DNA from: JANRIG01 sp033765235
Lineage (GTDB): Bacteria > Bacteroidota > Bacteroidia > Cytophagales > UBA9547
Direction: 5' to 3'
Length of the DNA stretch: 64,000 nucleotides
Assembly (NCBI GenBank): GCA_033765235.1
Contig: JANRIG010000039.1
Coordinates: forward strand, 138,381-202,380
The notes under the pieces were generated by a model that was not told the origin of the DNA, ran no database searches, and saw only the letters and a list, made by a program, of their open reading frames with translations. Position numbers and translations under genes: made by a program. This document shows positions 45,736-56,300 of the stretch, one piece after another. Positions within the stretch are counted from its first letter, which is position 1; each line of letters opens with the position of its first letter.

Positions 45736-46161
45736 ATGAATAAAGTATATATCTTAATAATTTTTCTATTTGCATCTGTGAGCACACATGCACAAGATAC
45801 TTTGGCCATCAGCAGCAAAGATACCATTTCCATCATAAATGCTGCCTACTATTACAAAGGCGAAAAAATAAACCGCAGGCAACTGAAAGAGATGCTATCC
45901 TATTGTGGCGAATGTACTGTACTACTCACTAAGTCTGCCAATAATGAGATAATATCAAGCACTTTGGGTGCTGCAGGAGCTTTTTGCATAGGATACCCTA
46001 TAGGTTATGCACTGGCAGGTGCCAATGACCCTCCTTGGATCATGGCAGGTGCAGGTTTTGGTCTCATATTGTCAGCTATTCCTTTTGAAATAAAAAGGGT
46101 AAAAAAACTCAGAGAAGCAGTTTTGATGTATAATAAAATTGTGTTAAATAACACTAAATAA
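45736..46161 (+). CDS. Small exported membrane protein of unknown function
   Basis: A 141-residue protein with a signal peptide (to THAQD) and two central Gly/Ala-rich hydrophobic segments (LGAAGAFCIGYPIGYALAGA; IMAGAGFGLILSAIPF). 'YYYKGEKINRRQLKEML' before them and 'AVLMYNK' after recur in a widespread Bacteroidota family of unknown function. It is a single gene between rsmG and a Gfo/Idh gene. Confidence 0.75.
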   Translation: MNKVYILIIFLFASVSTHAQDTLAISSKDTISIINAAYYYKGEKINRRQLKEMLSYCGECTVLLTKSANNEIISSTLGAAGAFCIGYPIGYALAGANDPPWIMAGAGFGLILSAIPFEIKRVKKLREAVLMYNKIVLNNTK

Positions 46162-46226
46162 TAAATAGTCATTGTTGTTGACCGCACTAAACAAAAAATT
46201 ATCCTATTTTTGAATTTTTATTTATC

Positions 46227-47219
46227 ATGCTCAATATTGGATTGGTAGGTGTAGGACATTTAGGCAAAATACACATTCAACAGCTCAAAGAACTGCCTCA
46301 ATGGAACATAGCAGGTTTTTTTGACACATCTGCCGAGGTGTCAGCACAGGTAAAAGAAGACTACGACATCAAACACTATAGCAATATTGAGGCACTTTTG
46401 GAAAATTGTGATGTAGTAGATATAGTGTGCCCTACTATTTTTCATTATGAGTATGCGTACAAAAGCATAATAGCCGGAAAACATGTATTCATTGAGAAGC
46501 CCGTGACCGAGACCGTGGCACAGGCAACAGAACTAAAAAAAATGGCACAAATACATAAAGTAAATATACAAGTGGGGCACGTGGAACGATACAACCCCGC
46601 TTACGTGAGTGCTGCCGCCCACCAGCTCAAGCCTATGTTTATTGAAGCTCACCGTTTGTCAGAGTTTAACCCTAGAGGCACAGACGTGTCAGTAGTGCTC
46701 GACCTTATGATACATGATATTGACATAGTATTGCACATGGTACACTCACCGGTAAAGCACCTGAGTGCCAGTGGAGTATCTATTGTGAGCAACAACCCGG
46801 ACATAGCCAATGCTCGTGTAGAGTTTGAAAACGGCTGTGTAGCAAACCTCACTGCAAGTAGAATATCATTGCAGAAAATGAGAAAAATGCGTATTTTTCA
46901 AAAAAATGCTTATATTTTAATAGACTTTTTGAATAAAATTACCGAAATATTTTCATTAGAGCCATATACAGACCATCCGCTTCCATTCACATTTGTATTA
47001 GACACAGGCACAGAAAAAAAGATGGTGAAAATGGAAAAACCTACCATAGTAGCTGAAAACGCCATAAAAAATGAACTGTCGGCGTTTCACAAGTCCATCA
47101 CGGGTGGGCATGTACCGGATGTAAGTATTGAAGATGGGCTCAAAGCCTTAGAACTTGCATATATGATTATAGACCAAATAAGAGTAAGGGAAGAAAATTT
47201 TAACCTATTACCCAAATAG
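46227..47219 (+). CDS. Gfo/Idh/MocA family oxidoreductase
   Basis: A 330-residue NAD(P)-dependent oxidoreductase. 'IGLVGVGHLGKIHIQQLKE' binds the cofactor, HVFIEKPV carries the EKP motif, 'VGHVERYNPAYV' and 'LDLMIHDIDIVL' supply the substrate-site His/Asp residues. In Bacteroidota this conserved type is sometimes likened to UDP-GlcNAc 3-dehydrogenase (GnnA), but no gnnB partner is here, so the substrate is undecided. A -7 box TATTTTTG (46205-46212) lies 14 bases upstream; the nearest TTG is at an unusual 24-base spacing. Confidence 0.88.
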   Translation: MLNIGLVGVGHLGKIHIQQLKELPQWNIAGFFDTSAEVSAQVKEDYDIKHYSNIEALLENCDVVDIVCPTIFHYEYAYKSIIAGKHVFIEKPVTETVAQATELKKMAQIHKVNIQVGHVERYNPAYVSAAAHQLKPMFIEAHRLSEFNPRGTDVSVVLDLMIHDIDIVLHMVHSPVKHLSASGVSIVSNNPDIANARVEFENGCVANLTASRISLQKMRKMRIFQKNAYILIDFLNKITEIFSLEPYTDHPLPFTFVLDTGTEKKMVKMEKPTIVAENAIKNELSAFHKSITGGHVPDVSIEDGLKALELAYMIIDQIRVREENFNLLPK

Positions 47220-47290
47220 TATAAATTATGTCATTTGCACATACTATCTTTGCAGTTTGCAGTTTTAATAATAATATATTTATAGAATAG

Positions 47291-47842
47291 ATGAAATTTT
47301 TTGACAAAGTACTACGATATTGGCGCATAAGCAAGGTAAATCCATATATACACAAAGATGTACAGCTCCTAGACATAGGTTGCTATGACGAGTTGCTTAT
47401 TAAAAAATTTGAGGGTAAAATACATTCTGCCGTAGGCATAGATCCACTACTTACCGCTGATGTACATACAGCCAAATATACCTTGCTCAAAGGATACTTT
47501 CCTGATGTGCTGGAAGCAGGCAAAAAGTTTCATGTCATCACCATGTTGGCTGTGCTTGAGCATATAGATGAAAACTATTACGACAAAGTATCACAAGGTT
47601 GTTTTCATCACCTGCATCCTGGTGGGCACTTAGTCATTACCGTGCCCGATGCATTGGTAGATAAAGTGCTGGATATACTTATCAAAATAGGCATACTTGA
47701 TGGTATGAGCACCGATGAGCACCATGGATATGACATAAATAATACACGTACGCTTTTTGAAAAAAGCGGATTAAAACTCATAAAACATAAAAGATTTCAG
47801 CTGGGGCTCAACAATGTATTTGTATTCCAAAAGCCAATTTAA
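47291..47842 (+). CDS. Class I SAM-dependent methyltransferase
   Basis: A 183-residue methyltransferase with motif I 'LLDIGCYDELLIKKF', the 'VGIDPL' acidic loop and 'MLAVLEHIDE', 'HLHPGGHLVITVPD' further on. It resembles Methyltransf_11/23 small-molecule methyltransferases; the substrate is unknown. A -7 box TATCTTTG (47245-47252) lies 38 bases upstream, without a -33 TTG. It converges with the PQQ dehydrogenase gene (25 bases between stops). Confidence 0.88.
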   Translation: MKFFDKVLRYWRISKVNPYIHKDVQLLDIGCYDELLIKKFEGKIHSAVGIDPLLTADVHTAKYTLLKGYFPDVLEAGKKFHVITMLAVLEHIDENYYDKVSQGCFHHLHPGGHLVITVPDALVDKVLDILIKIGILDGMSTDEHHGYDINNTRTLFEKSGLKLIKHKRFQLGLNNVFVFQKPI

Positions 47843-47867
47843 TATTTGGCGTTCATAACATCCCCCC

Positions 47868-50270
47868 TTACTCCATGACCATGAGCTTGTGATAACTGCC
47901 TGTGGCAGTAGCCAAGGTCACACGATATATGCCTTTGGGCAAGTGCGAAATATTGACTTTGGCACTACCGGCAAAGTTTTTGATGATTTTGCTATACAGG
48001 TCTGCCCCACTTTGGTTCATCACATATACGGTTATGTCTTGTCCGGCTACAGGCATATACTCTATCTCAAAATTACCATCGTTGGGGTTGGGAATGAGTC
48101 TTAAGATTTCTAAATCTTGTACCTTACTAGCAATACCTGATAGTGTACTCACATTGTATGGGATAGCTATAGTAGAAGTGATGGTACTATTTATTACAGA
48201 TGTTGCTTTTACTTTTAAGGTGTCAGTACCCACTTGTATAGCACTCACTGCCAACATATTACCTGATAATGTTTGTAAGCTCACCAAACTGCTTCCCTGT
48301 AGTACTTGCCATATTACATCTTGTACAGCTATTGATGGCAAAATAACTGACGTAAGTGTAGTGATGCCGTTCAATACCGTGATTGTATTTGAAGCAGAAT
48401 TAATACTTAGTGATTGTGGCATCGCAGTTTGTCCTGAAATACTTATTATTTTTATACTTTTTACACTATTATTTGCAGTCAAAGTGCCAGTTACAGTTAT
48501 TGTACCATTGAGACCTGTGGCAATTACCAAACCATTGGAAGTAATAGATACTGTAGCTGTAGGGTCACTTGTTGCATAAGTCCATGTGAGCTGACCTGGT
48601 GTGATGCATGAGTTTGACGAAGATACACCCAGTTGTAAGTTTCCTTTATCAGAGGATATGCTACCTGCACCTGTGAGCGTAATGGTGGAGGTACTTAGGC
48701 TTAGATTTAGTACCTGTGTAGATTTTATATTAAATGATGAGTTAGAAATGGCAGTTACAGTCACTACTCCGTTGCCATAGGCTACGAGTTGGTTATTCAC
48801 CACTCCTGCCAAGCTACTGGGGCTCACCACCCATGTAATGTCTTTAATGGTAGCATTAGAGGGTTGTATATCTGTGATTATACTGCTGCATCCGCCTGCA
48901 CCCGATGTCACAGTAAAGTTAAGTGAAGATACAGTAACCGGTTGGTATGAGATACGATAGAGCCCGTTGAGCCCTGCCGATAAGCTGCGAGTCATGTAAT
49001 ACATTTGATTATCAGTACCAACTTCTAAGAAAAGTGCACCTATTCCTGTACTTGTGTTGCCTACATTGCTTGCTAAACCTTGTGCAAAATTTACTACATT
49101 ATTGCTATTATCAAAGTCAACAGTATTAATCCAACCGTTGCAAAAGTCCATATAAAAATATTTGCCGTGATATTGACTTGGCCATGCATTGACACCCGAT
49201 ACCGTACTGTAAAATACTCCTCCTGTAATAGCACAACCTGCTGTTGTCCCTGATTTTACAGTACAACTTGGAAGATTTGCACAATGACCATAATAATAGA
49301 TAGGATTTACATAAGCAGAGTTACCTGAATTGCCCTCAACAGAAGGCCAACCAAAATGTTTGCCGCTTGTAGGTGTTACTTTATTTATTTCTTCCCTTGC
49401 ACTTTGGTTACTTGACCCTATGTCATTAATATAAATATCACTTGTACCGGGCTTGAAATGCATAGTAAATGGGTTTCTGAAACCTCTTGCATATATGTAT
49501 TTTTGCGGACCATAAACGGGGGTAGGAGTAGTATAATATGGATTATCAGTAGGTGCTGAGCCATCTTTGTTAATTCTTAGTAGTTTACCAAAGTAGCAAT
49601 TCCAGTTATCAGCCCATTGATATGATACACAGTTGGGTTGTGTCCTGCCTACACAAGCATTGCATGACCAATCACAGCTAGCACCATTAGGGGTATAACA
49701 TGGGCACCACAAATCACCCTCACCGGTCACCAAATATAGTTTACCATCCGGTCCAAAATGCATTTGCCCACCGTCATGATTTACATTGATAAAGTTACCA
49801 TTGGTAATGTCCATGTCAAGTATAGTTCTTTTACTACCACTCACAATGCTATTGCCACTCATGGTATATCGTGCTATTTTGTGCATAATTGTATTATTTC
49901 TATTCAATACTATTCCTTGATAGGTATTGTTAGTGACATTGATAGTATAGTAGCAATATATATATCCGTTTGTAGTAAAATCAGGATCTACGGCAATACC
50001 AAGAAATCCCTTTTCATTACCCCAATATATACTATCGAGCTGCAAGATATGAGGTGACTGAATGGCACCATTTGTAAATAAGTATAAATAACCGTCTTGA
50101 CGTGCCAATAGTATTCTCCCGTCGGGTATAAATGTGATAGATACAGGGTTTGATAAAGTTCCTAATTGTTGCACTACAAACCCACTTGGCAATGATTGAC
50201 CATGTATATAAGAGCTACTCATCAACAATATGCCTGTAATTATTGACCATAATTTTGATTTATTTTTCAT
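47868..50270 (-). CDS. T9SS-sorted PQQ-type sugar dehydrogenase
   Basis: An 800-residue secreted protein. A signal peptide (to IHGQ) precedes a GSDH-type six-bladed propeller (about 30-440: 'PSGFVVQQLGTLSNPVSITFIPDGRILLARQDG', 'NVNHDGGQMHFGPDGKLYLVTGEG', 'YARGFRNPFTMHFKPGT') that normally binds PQQ and calcium. A Cys-rich insertion (CPCYTPNGASCDWSCNACVG) lies in the propeller. Ig-like repeats (450-710) and a Por/T9SS C-terminal sorting domain ('LRLIPNPNDGNFEIEYMP...GIYRVTL') follow. It probably oxidises sugars at the cell surface. Its ATG overlaps the stop of the upstream gene by 4 bases. Confidence 0.9.
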   Translation of the reverse strand: MKNKSKLWSIITGILLMSSSYIHGQSLPSGFVVQQLGTLSNPVSITFIPDGRILLARQDGYLYLFTNGAIQSPHILQLDSIYWGNEKGFLGIAVDPDFTTNGYIYCYYTINVTNNTYQGIVLNRNNTIMHKIARYTMSGNSIVSGSKRTILDMDITNGNFINVNHDGGQMHFGPDGKLYLVTGEGDLWCPCYTPNGASCDWSCNACVGRTQPNCVSYQWADNWNCYFGKLLRINKDGSAPTDNPYYTTPTPVYGPQKYIYARGFRNPFTMHFKPGTSDIYINDIGSSNQSAREEINKVTPTSGKHFGWPSVEGNSGNSAYVNPIYYYGHCANLPSCTVKSGTTAGCAITGGVFYSTVSGVNAWPSQYHGKYFYMDFCNGWINTVDFDNSNNVVNFAQGLASNVGNTSTGIGALFLEVGTDNQMYYMTRSLSAGLNGLYRISYQPVTVSSLNFTVTSGAGGCSSIITDIQPSNATIKDITWVVSPSSLAGVVNNQLVAYGNGVVTVTAISNSSFNIKSTQVLNLSLSTSTITLTGAGSISSDKGNLQLGVSSSNSCITPGQLTWTYATSDPTATVSITSNGLVIATGLNGTITVTGTLTANNSVKSIKIISISGQTAMPQSLSINSASNTITVLNGITTLTSVILPSIAVQDVIWQVLQGSSLVSLQTLSGNMLAVSAIQVGTDTLKVKATSVINSTITSTIAIPYNVSTLSGIASKVQDLEILRLIPNPNDGNFEIEYMPVAGQDITVYVMNQSGADLYSKIIKNFAGSAKVNISHLPKGIYRVTLATATGSYHKLMVME

Positions 50271-51178
50271 AGGGTATTTATTATTAATTGATTTAATTTT
50301 CGTTTGTTTGTATGTAATCTGGCTATATAATAACCCGGATTTATTTGATAAAATATTATTTCATTATTAATAATTTTATAAGATGATATACTAATTTCCT
50401 TGGCATGTATATCTGTAAGCTTAATTTCAATCACATATTCATCTTCTATTAAATTAATTTTTAACCTATTAATAAATGGATTGGGTGTAAAAATTGGTAT
50501 GAAAATTTGATTTTCAAAATCATGACCTGTAGTAGTAGGATTTAATCCGCTTACAGTAGGTTTTGGAATAAATTCAATAATAAATGTAGTGTCGTTGACA
50601 GGTGTATTGAATAATTGTCCTGAAACTGTACTTCCAAACGACCACTTTTTAAAAATATACTCAACACCTGAAATAGTTTGGGTTTCGGCAAAAGACACAG
50701 GTAATACTGCATTTTCTACTTCATAAAATGTGTATTCAGTCTTTAGACTTGTACCAAATATTTTGAATTCAATACTATCAGGTATAGATTTGAATGTGAC
50801 TTTTGATGTATCCGGCAATATGTCATAGTAGGTGGTATCATATGGTTTTTTTATGCCATACGGGACTATAAGCTCTATCCTGTAAAATACTCGAGCAGTA
50901 AATTCACCTTTTTGAGGTAATGCAAATAAAAATATAGAGTCTTGAGAAGCATTCAATAAATTATCATGCCAGTGGTCTTCGTGCCTGTAGTGAGCCCTCC
51001 AAATGAAATTATTTTTTTTCGTAATATTACCTACAGAATCTTTGGCTATGCCTACAAATGTGAGTACTTGACCCATTCTATATCTTGTATTATAAGATGC
51101 GCCCGTGATGGTATTAGAGTATATATTTTTACTCAATAAGATAAATAATAAATAAATTAGATAATATTTTATACCCAA
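50267..51178 (-). CDS. Secreted partner of the sugar dehydrogenase with His-rich sandwich domain and T9SS-like tail
   Basis: A 303-residue exported protein. After a signal peptide (to NIYSN) residues 25-110 ('GASYNTRYRMGQVLTFVGIAKD', 'WRAHYRHEDHWHDNL') match the HH..H-containing beta-sandwich that usually sits at the C-terminal end of PQQ sugar dehydrogenases ('TYRAGDTI..FSGTATDAEDG', 'HH..H.HP'). The tail ('FTPNPFINRLKIN..PGYYIARLH') resembles a T9SS sorting domain. The start is TTG at 51178; an out-of-frame ATG mini-ORF (51188 to 51168) overlaps it. A -7 box TAAGTTTG (51209-51202) fits this start. It overlaps the dehydrogenase gene by 4 bases. Confidence 0.75.
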   Translation of the reverse strand: MGIKYYLIYLLFILLSKNIYSNTITGASYNTRYRMGQVLTFVGIAKDSVGNITKKNNFIWRAHYRHEDHWHDNLLNASQDSIFLFALPQKGEFTARVFYRIELIVPYGIKKPYDTTYYDILPDTSKVTFKSIPDSIEFKIFGTSLKTEYTFYEVENAVLPVSFAETQTISGVEYIFKKWSFGSTVSGQLFNTPVNDTTFIIEFIPKPTVSGLNPTTTGHDFENQIFIPIFTPNPFINRLKINLIEDEYVIEIKLTDIHAKEISISSYKIINNEIIFYQINPGYYIARLHTNKRKLNQLIINTL

Positions 51179-51448
51179 GGATATTTCATAAATATAGAAT
51201 ACAAACTTACGGATAAATATTATTATTCTAAGTAAATTTTATAAAATTTTATGACGTGGATAATTAGCCTTTGTTAAACCTTTCTTTTAATAAGTTTAGC
51301 TGATCGTATCTTATAAGTAGAATATGTCAAAAAAAATCAATAGACTTTATACTTAAAATTATATATATCTGATATATCTTTTATTTTGTATTAATTGTAA
51401 AAATATTTTATCAGGCTATTTAAGATTAACAAAAATGTTATACATATC

Positions 51449-52948
51449 TCATTTAATTTTTACAGCCCTTACTGCTATATACGGTTTGCCGGGCAGTGGC
51501 ACTTCTACATTGCCTGTAAAAGTACCTTGAGCCTGTGTAATAGTCATATTCCATACGTCTATGATTTCTACTTTATAGTTAGCCTTATCAGACAGATATA
51601 GTCGTGCTCCGGACTGTTGACTATTGCCTATGTAGTATAGTACATAATCTTTGTCTTTGTACAGGTAGGTTTCTTTGTTCCAAACTGTATGTAATGGTGT
51701 AAGTCCTGTGGTAGGTGCATCTGCCATTATTTTGTACATGAAAGCCAGTCTTTCCGGACTTTTGCCATAAAGTTTGCCTCCTTTGCTCCACCACAGTATA
51801 TTTTTAGGGTGTGTATATGTTTCGCCGTGGGTGCAATAGCCACCTCTGCACCATGTTATCCAAAAGCGGTTTACCATTTCTTCAGCGGTGAGGTTGCCCC
51901 AATCTGTAGCTACGTTGCCTTCATACACACATTCATCTATCACTACAGGTTTTTGGTAGGTGACACGCCATTTTTGTATGTCTTGCAAAAAAGCGGTTTG
52001 TATACTCAAATGCGTGACCCAAGGTTCTGCATGATTATACCACGCCATACCATTATGTATAGAGCGCAAATGCTGTACTGGGTCTAGGGTGAGCAATGTA
52101 TTGCCATATTTTTGCCATTCTTCATTGGGCTTACCCATGATATCATACTCATTGGACAGTGACCACCATACATTACGGTAGGCACTAAGCCTGGCTATTG
52201 CATAGCGTAAGTAAAACAGGTTTTGCTCAGGGTTGGCCTTATCAAAGCCCCATTTATTATTATCATAAGGATGATATAGTATGATATCGGCTTCTATACC
52301 AAGTTTCATAAGTTGAAATACTTTGTCTTCAAAATATTGCCAATATTGTGGGTTGGGTCTATAAAAATCCCATCCTTTTTGTTTACTGCCCTCAAAAGGA
52401 TAACAAAAAGGTTCAGTATTAATGAATACATCATAGTTTTTGGGCATGATGGTCATCCTTATTTTGTTAAATGGTGATTTGGATAGTGTTTCAAGTGTTT
52501 GTTTTACCAATGTATCGCCTTGCCATACCCATGCATAGGCAGTAGTACCTATGGGGAAAAATGGTGTGCCATCATCATAACCAAAGTGGAAAGTATCGCG
52601 CACCCTCACAGGCCCATGATTGCCTTTGGAGGCTTTAGTACAAATAAAAGTACCTGTTTTTCCGTTAAGATTTTTGTCGTTTGAGGAAGTGTTGTAAGTC
52701 CATTCACCAAGCTGGTCGGGCATGAATCTTATTTTGTATATTCCATTTCCATCATAAAATCCTTCTGCTGTATATCGTTTGTTTTTATACATAAATGTTG
52801 CAGACAATTGTGTGTCTGTAAAAGGGTTAGCAACCTGTGAACCTGTATAAGATACTTCAAACACTGTGTATTGCTCTACATCTGTAGAATAGACTATTTG
52901 CATAAATGTGAATAAACTAAATAAAACTGTTAATAAATTTTTTTTCAT
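51449..52948 (-). CDS. Secreted DUF5060/DUF4038 glycoside hydrolase
   Basis: A 499-residue exported enzyme. After the signal peptide (to IVYSTD) comes a DUF5060 beta-sandwich (25-115: 'YTVFEVSYTGSQVANPFTDTQLSATF', 'GIYKIRFMPDQLGEWTY'), then a TIM barrel of the DUF4038 type ('TPFFPIGTTAYAWVWQ', 'NKIRMTIMPKNYD'). The likely acid/base and nucleophile are Glu in 'WWSLSNEYD' and in 'VVIDECVYEGN'. A C-terminal sandwich ends in 'YIAVRAVKIK'. It probably cleaves rhamnogalacturonan- or arabinan-like chains; specificity is unknown. The frame is open to 53011, but the promoter at 52981-53011 overlaps that part, so ATG at 52948 is the start. Confidence 0.88.
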   Translation of the reverse strand: MKKNLLTVLFSLFTFMQIVYSTDVEQYTVFEVSYTGSQVANPFTDTQLSATFMYKNKRYTAEGFYDGNGIYKIRFMPDQLGEWTYNTSSNDKNLNGKTGTFICTKASKGNHGPVRVRDTFHFGYDDGTPFFPIGTTAYAWVWQGDTLVKQTLETLSKSPFNKIRMTIMPKNYDVFINTEPFCYPFEGSKQKGWDFYRPNPQYWQYFEDKVFQLMKLGIEADIILYHPYDNNKWGFDKANPEQNLFYLRYAIARLSAYRNVWWSLSNEYDIMGKPNEEWQKYGNTLLTLDPVQHLRSIHNGMAWYNHAEPWVTHLSIQTAFLQDIQKWRVTYQKPVVIDECVYEGNVATDWGNLTAEEMVNRFWITWCRGGYCTHGETYTHPKNILWWSKGGKLYGKSPERLAFMYKIMADAPTTGLTPLHTVWNKETYLYKDKDYVLYYIGNSQQSGARLYLSDKANYKVEIIDVWNMTITQAQGTFTGNVEVPLPGKPYIAVRAVKIK

Positions 52949-52980
52949 AAAATTATACTTTACCATACTATACTTTACTA

Positions 52981-53011
52981 CAAATGTAGCAATAATATTT
53001 ATTAAATACAA
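52981..53011 (-). promoter_or_regulatory. Bacteroidota-type promoter for the glycoside hydrolase
   Basis: Reverse strand TTG (53011-53009), 20 bases, TACATTTG (52988-52981), exact to consensus. The leader to the ATG at 52948 is about 27 bases. It lies inside the upstream part of the open frame and so excludes the longer start. Confidence 0.75.
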
Positions 53012-53375
53012 TATATTATAAATAAAATTATTTATTGTATATTAATTCATGTCAGTAGCATAGTTGTAAAGTATTAATAACCTGACTAAAGTAATATATC
53101 ATAAATTTTATATATTTTTTTCAAGTAGTTATAATGCAGGCATTTAGCACAGAATATTAGTGAATATTTATTTGTTAACAATTATTTAACAATTATTTAA
53201 CATTGGTATTAATATGTAATTTTTATTTTAATTTTAGACTTATTGTATAGTGTGGTGGTATTAATGTGTGGTATTAATGTGTAATATTAATAAAATACTT
53301 ATTCAATAACTACTTAAAGTAAGTTTATTCTGAGCATGATATATTACAATTTTGTAGTTCTAATTATTATATATT
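53012..53375. other. 364-base AT-rich region with tandem repeats upstream of the giant gene
   Basis: No coding potential seen. It contains two sets of tandem repeats: TTAACAATTAT at 53175-53185 and 53186-53196, then a partial copy to 53202; and GTGGTATTAATGT at 53255-53267 and 53268-53280, then a diverged third copy to 53293. GGTATTAAT also occurs near 53205. No consensus TAnnTTTG box is found before the ATG at 53376; 'TACAATTTTG' (53345-53354) is similar but has the wrong spacing. Confidence 0.6.
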
Positions 53376-56300
53376 ATGTTCAGGTTAAAGTATTTATTGT
53401 TATTGATATTAATTACAGTATCCGTATTTGGATATACGCAAAGTGTAGGTTCTACTATTGGTAATCCAAAAATTATAAATTTTGTAAATAACCAATATAT
53501 TGATGATATTAACTCAATAAACTACAGTGTGACAGGTGGGAGTGGCAAAGTGTATTACAAATTTGCATTGCCAAGCAATGTTACGCATTTGCATATAAGA
53601 ACATGTTATTCAACAACATCAATAAATACCAGACTATATATAATTGACTCATTATATGGTGAAACCAACAAACTTTTTGAAAACAGGTCATATGTGCCAA
53701 ACAGATATCCGGGCAATCATTCAAATCCATTTGGAAATTGTGGAAGTAGTAGGCAAAATATGCTAATAACTAATGACAATATATATGGTGAGTACAATAA
53801 TAATGGTGCTGTAGACAGTACTTACAAATATAAAAATATATTTAACAATAATGGCCACAAATACTATATAGTACTAGACTTAGAAGACAACTCAACAAAT
53901 TATGGCAATGTAACAATATCTGTACAATACACTACTAATTTACAATCTTCTCATGGGGATGTAGCTGCATTTCCAATATTATTGACTGATTATAATTTAG
54001 CAGACTTTAATCACTCATTTTACCAAAATCTTTTACAAAATGATTATTTCACATCATATTATGATGGTGAGACGTCTCAGTTTGTGGCATATAAGGATAT
54101 TTGGTATAAGTATGAGATTACTGATAATTTTAATGGATTATTATTAAAGAGCAATACGAATTTTCAGAGTTATAAGATAAATGCCTATAAATCAGGGTCT
54201 ATGGAGCCCATTAATAATCATGTGATATCAAATGCCATAATAAACAATACATACCCAGGAGGTAACTACAGCAATATAACACCACTGACGACCGGGGAGT
54301 CTATATTAATACAGTTATATATAGATCAACTTTTGCCAAATACTGATACTACAAAAATAAAAATGAATATAAAAAAAATGGATTATGTATCATTGGCAAT
54401 GGGTGATATTATTGAAAATCCTATCATTGTCAATAATTATCCGTTTAACGCATCATTTAACCATAAGAGATATAATGATTTTAGTGATATTTACAACAGC
54501 TCCATTAACAATGATAATAAAGATGTTTTTTTAAAGTTAATACTTGAGCCTCATGAGTATTATCAATTCAGTACATGTAATAATGTAAATACACATAGTT
54601 TATATTTTTTAGACAAAAATTATGAAATAATTCCATCTACAATTATTAATACTCTTAGCTTTTTTTGTGACCAAACTGCATATGGATACTACAACTTTAA
54701 AGATACAAAAGATACTATATATATAGATTTTGAAATTGAATCAAATTATCCGAATGATACTTCAACAACTATAAATATTACACAACTTTCAAAGCAAAAC
54801 ATGTATAATGGCATAGTTTCTAATGCTACAGTAGTAAATAGTTCTTCAAAATTTACAGACACATTGTATAAATACAATTATGACGGATATATACCCACAC
54901 AGCCTCAAAATGTAGGGTATGCGTCCAAATATTTTAAAATAAAAATGCCACTTGATAAGGATTATTTGAAAGCATCTTTTCAGCTTTATACCCCTAATAG
55001 TATCCAGTACAATGGATTTATTGTAAATTTTTATGACTCCACTTTTACAGAAATCACAGATCAGCTAAATCGTATTGCAGGCAACTCTGTCATGTATGAT
55101 ATACCTTATCAGAATTTTGCCAGAGCATCAAAGCTACGACAAGGTGCCACATACTATGTAAAAGTAACAAGCAAATATCCAAATACAAATAACTATGTTC
55201 TACATTCAAAGTTTGATATTATTAAGTCAGACATATCCAATATTACAAGCATTACCAGTGGCACTTTTGCATCACCAATATCAATAACAGGAAATGATTT
55301 TACACATACTCAGTCGACAGATTTGTATAACAACCAGCTCAATGATGCGAATAGTAAATACTATACAGATGCTACTGCAAGTATATACAGCAATGCATAT
55401 GATAAAGACGTAGTATATAAAATGATAATACCTCCGGGCACTCAAAGTGTTGATATTTCAAGTTATGGAATTGTAAGAGTAGCAGTAGTGATTGACTCTA
55501 TGGCGCAATCATACAGGTATCAAATATTGGGTATGTCTGATAAGGTTAACCACGAGTTTCTTTTTGATACATTAGCTTCCAATGATTATATAAATAACAA
55601 CATTAAGGGAGGTTTTAGAATGTACAACTTGAAACAAGGTCATACATACTATGTTATAGTTGAAAGTCAATCATCATATCAAAATCAAGTATATCAACTC
55701 AAAGTAAAGTTTAATAAGGTAAGCCCTACTGTTAGCAAAGGCGACTATCATTTCAATCCATTTATGATAAATCATTTTCCTTTTAACTCATTTATTGACT
55801 TTAGTAATTATTCAGACAATTATTATAGCAGTGAAGGTTTATATGAAAAACAATACGGTGGAATAAATAGCTCAAATACCACATATTCGTATAATGCTGT
55901 TATAAAAAACAGAGAAGTACTTGCCAAAGATGTGGTATATAGACTAAGAATTCCGACAACCTCCACTATAGATAGTGTATCCATCAATATTAATAATTAT
56001 AGTTTTCCTGTCTCAGCAGACTACCCCGGCTTTCCAAAAATAAAATTAGTAGATAGTATAAGTTTTAATATACTAAAATCGAATTTGAATGTAGGAACAT
56101 ATTTTGGAGGGCAAACATTTTTAGGAGTAGGTTTTCCACTTTCAATAAAGCGAAGTCAGTTGACAAATAACCAAACCTATTTTTTAATCATAGAGAAAGG
56201 AAATAATTTACCTTTGGAAGAAAATAAAATAAACTTTATTGTCAAAGCCTATGACTCTTCCAAAAATGAAATTACTATCACCAGCACGAACTTAGGTGAA

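Noticed and set aside
47245..47252. TATCTTTG as a full promoter for the methyltransferase gene
   Set aside because: The -7 box fits, but no TTG lies 18-22 bases upstream; kept only as a note in the gene entry.
52949..53011. Longer glycoside hydrolase start at 53011
   Set aside because: The added 21 residues come before a complete signal peptide, and a consensus promoter lies inside this stretch.
53175..53293. Direct repeats as a CRISPR array
   Set aside because: Units are 11-13 bases, directly adjacent, with no spacers and no cas genes.
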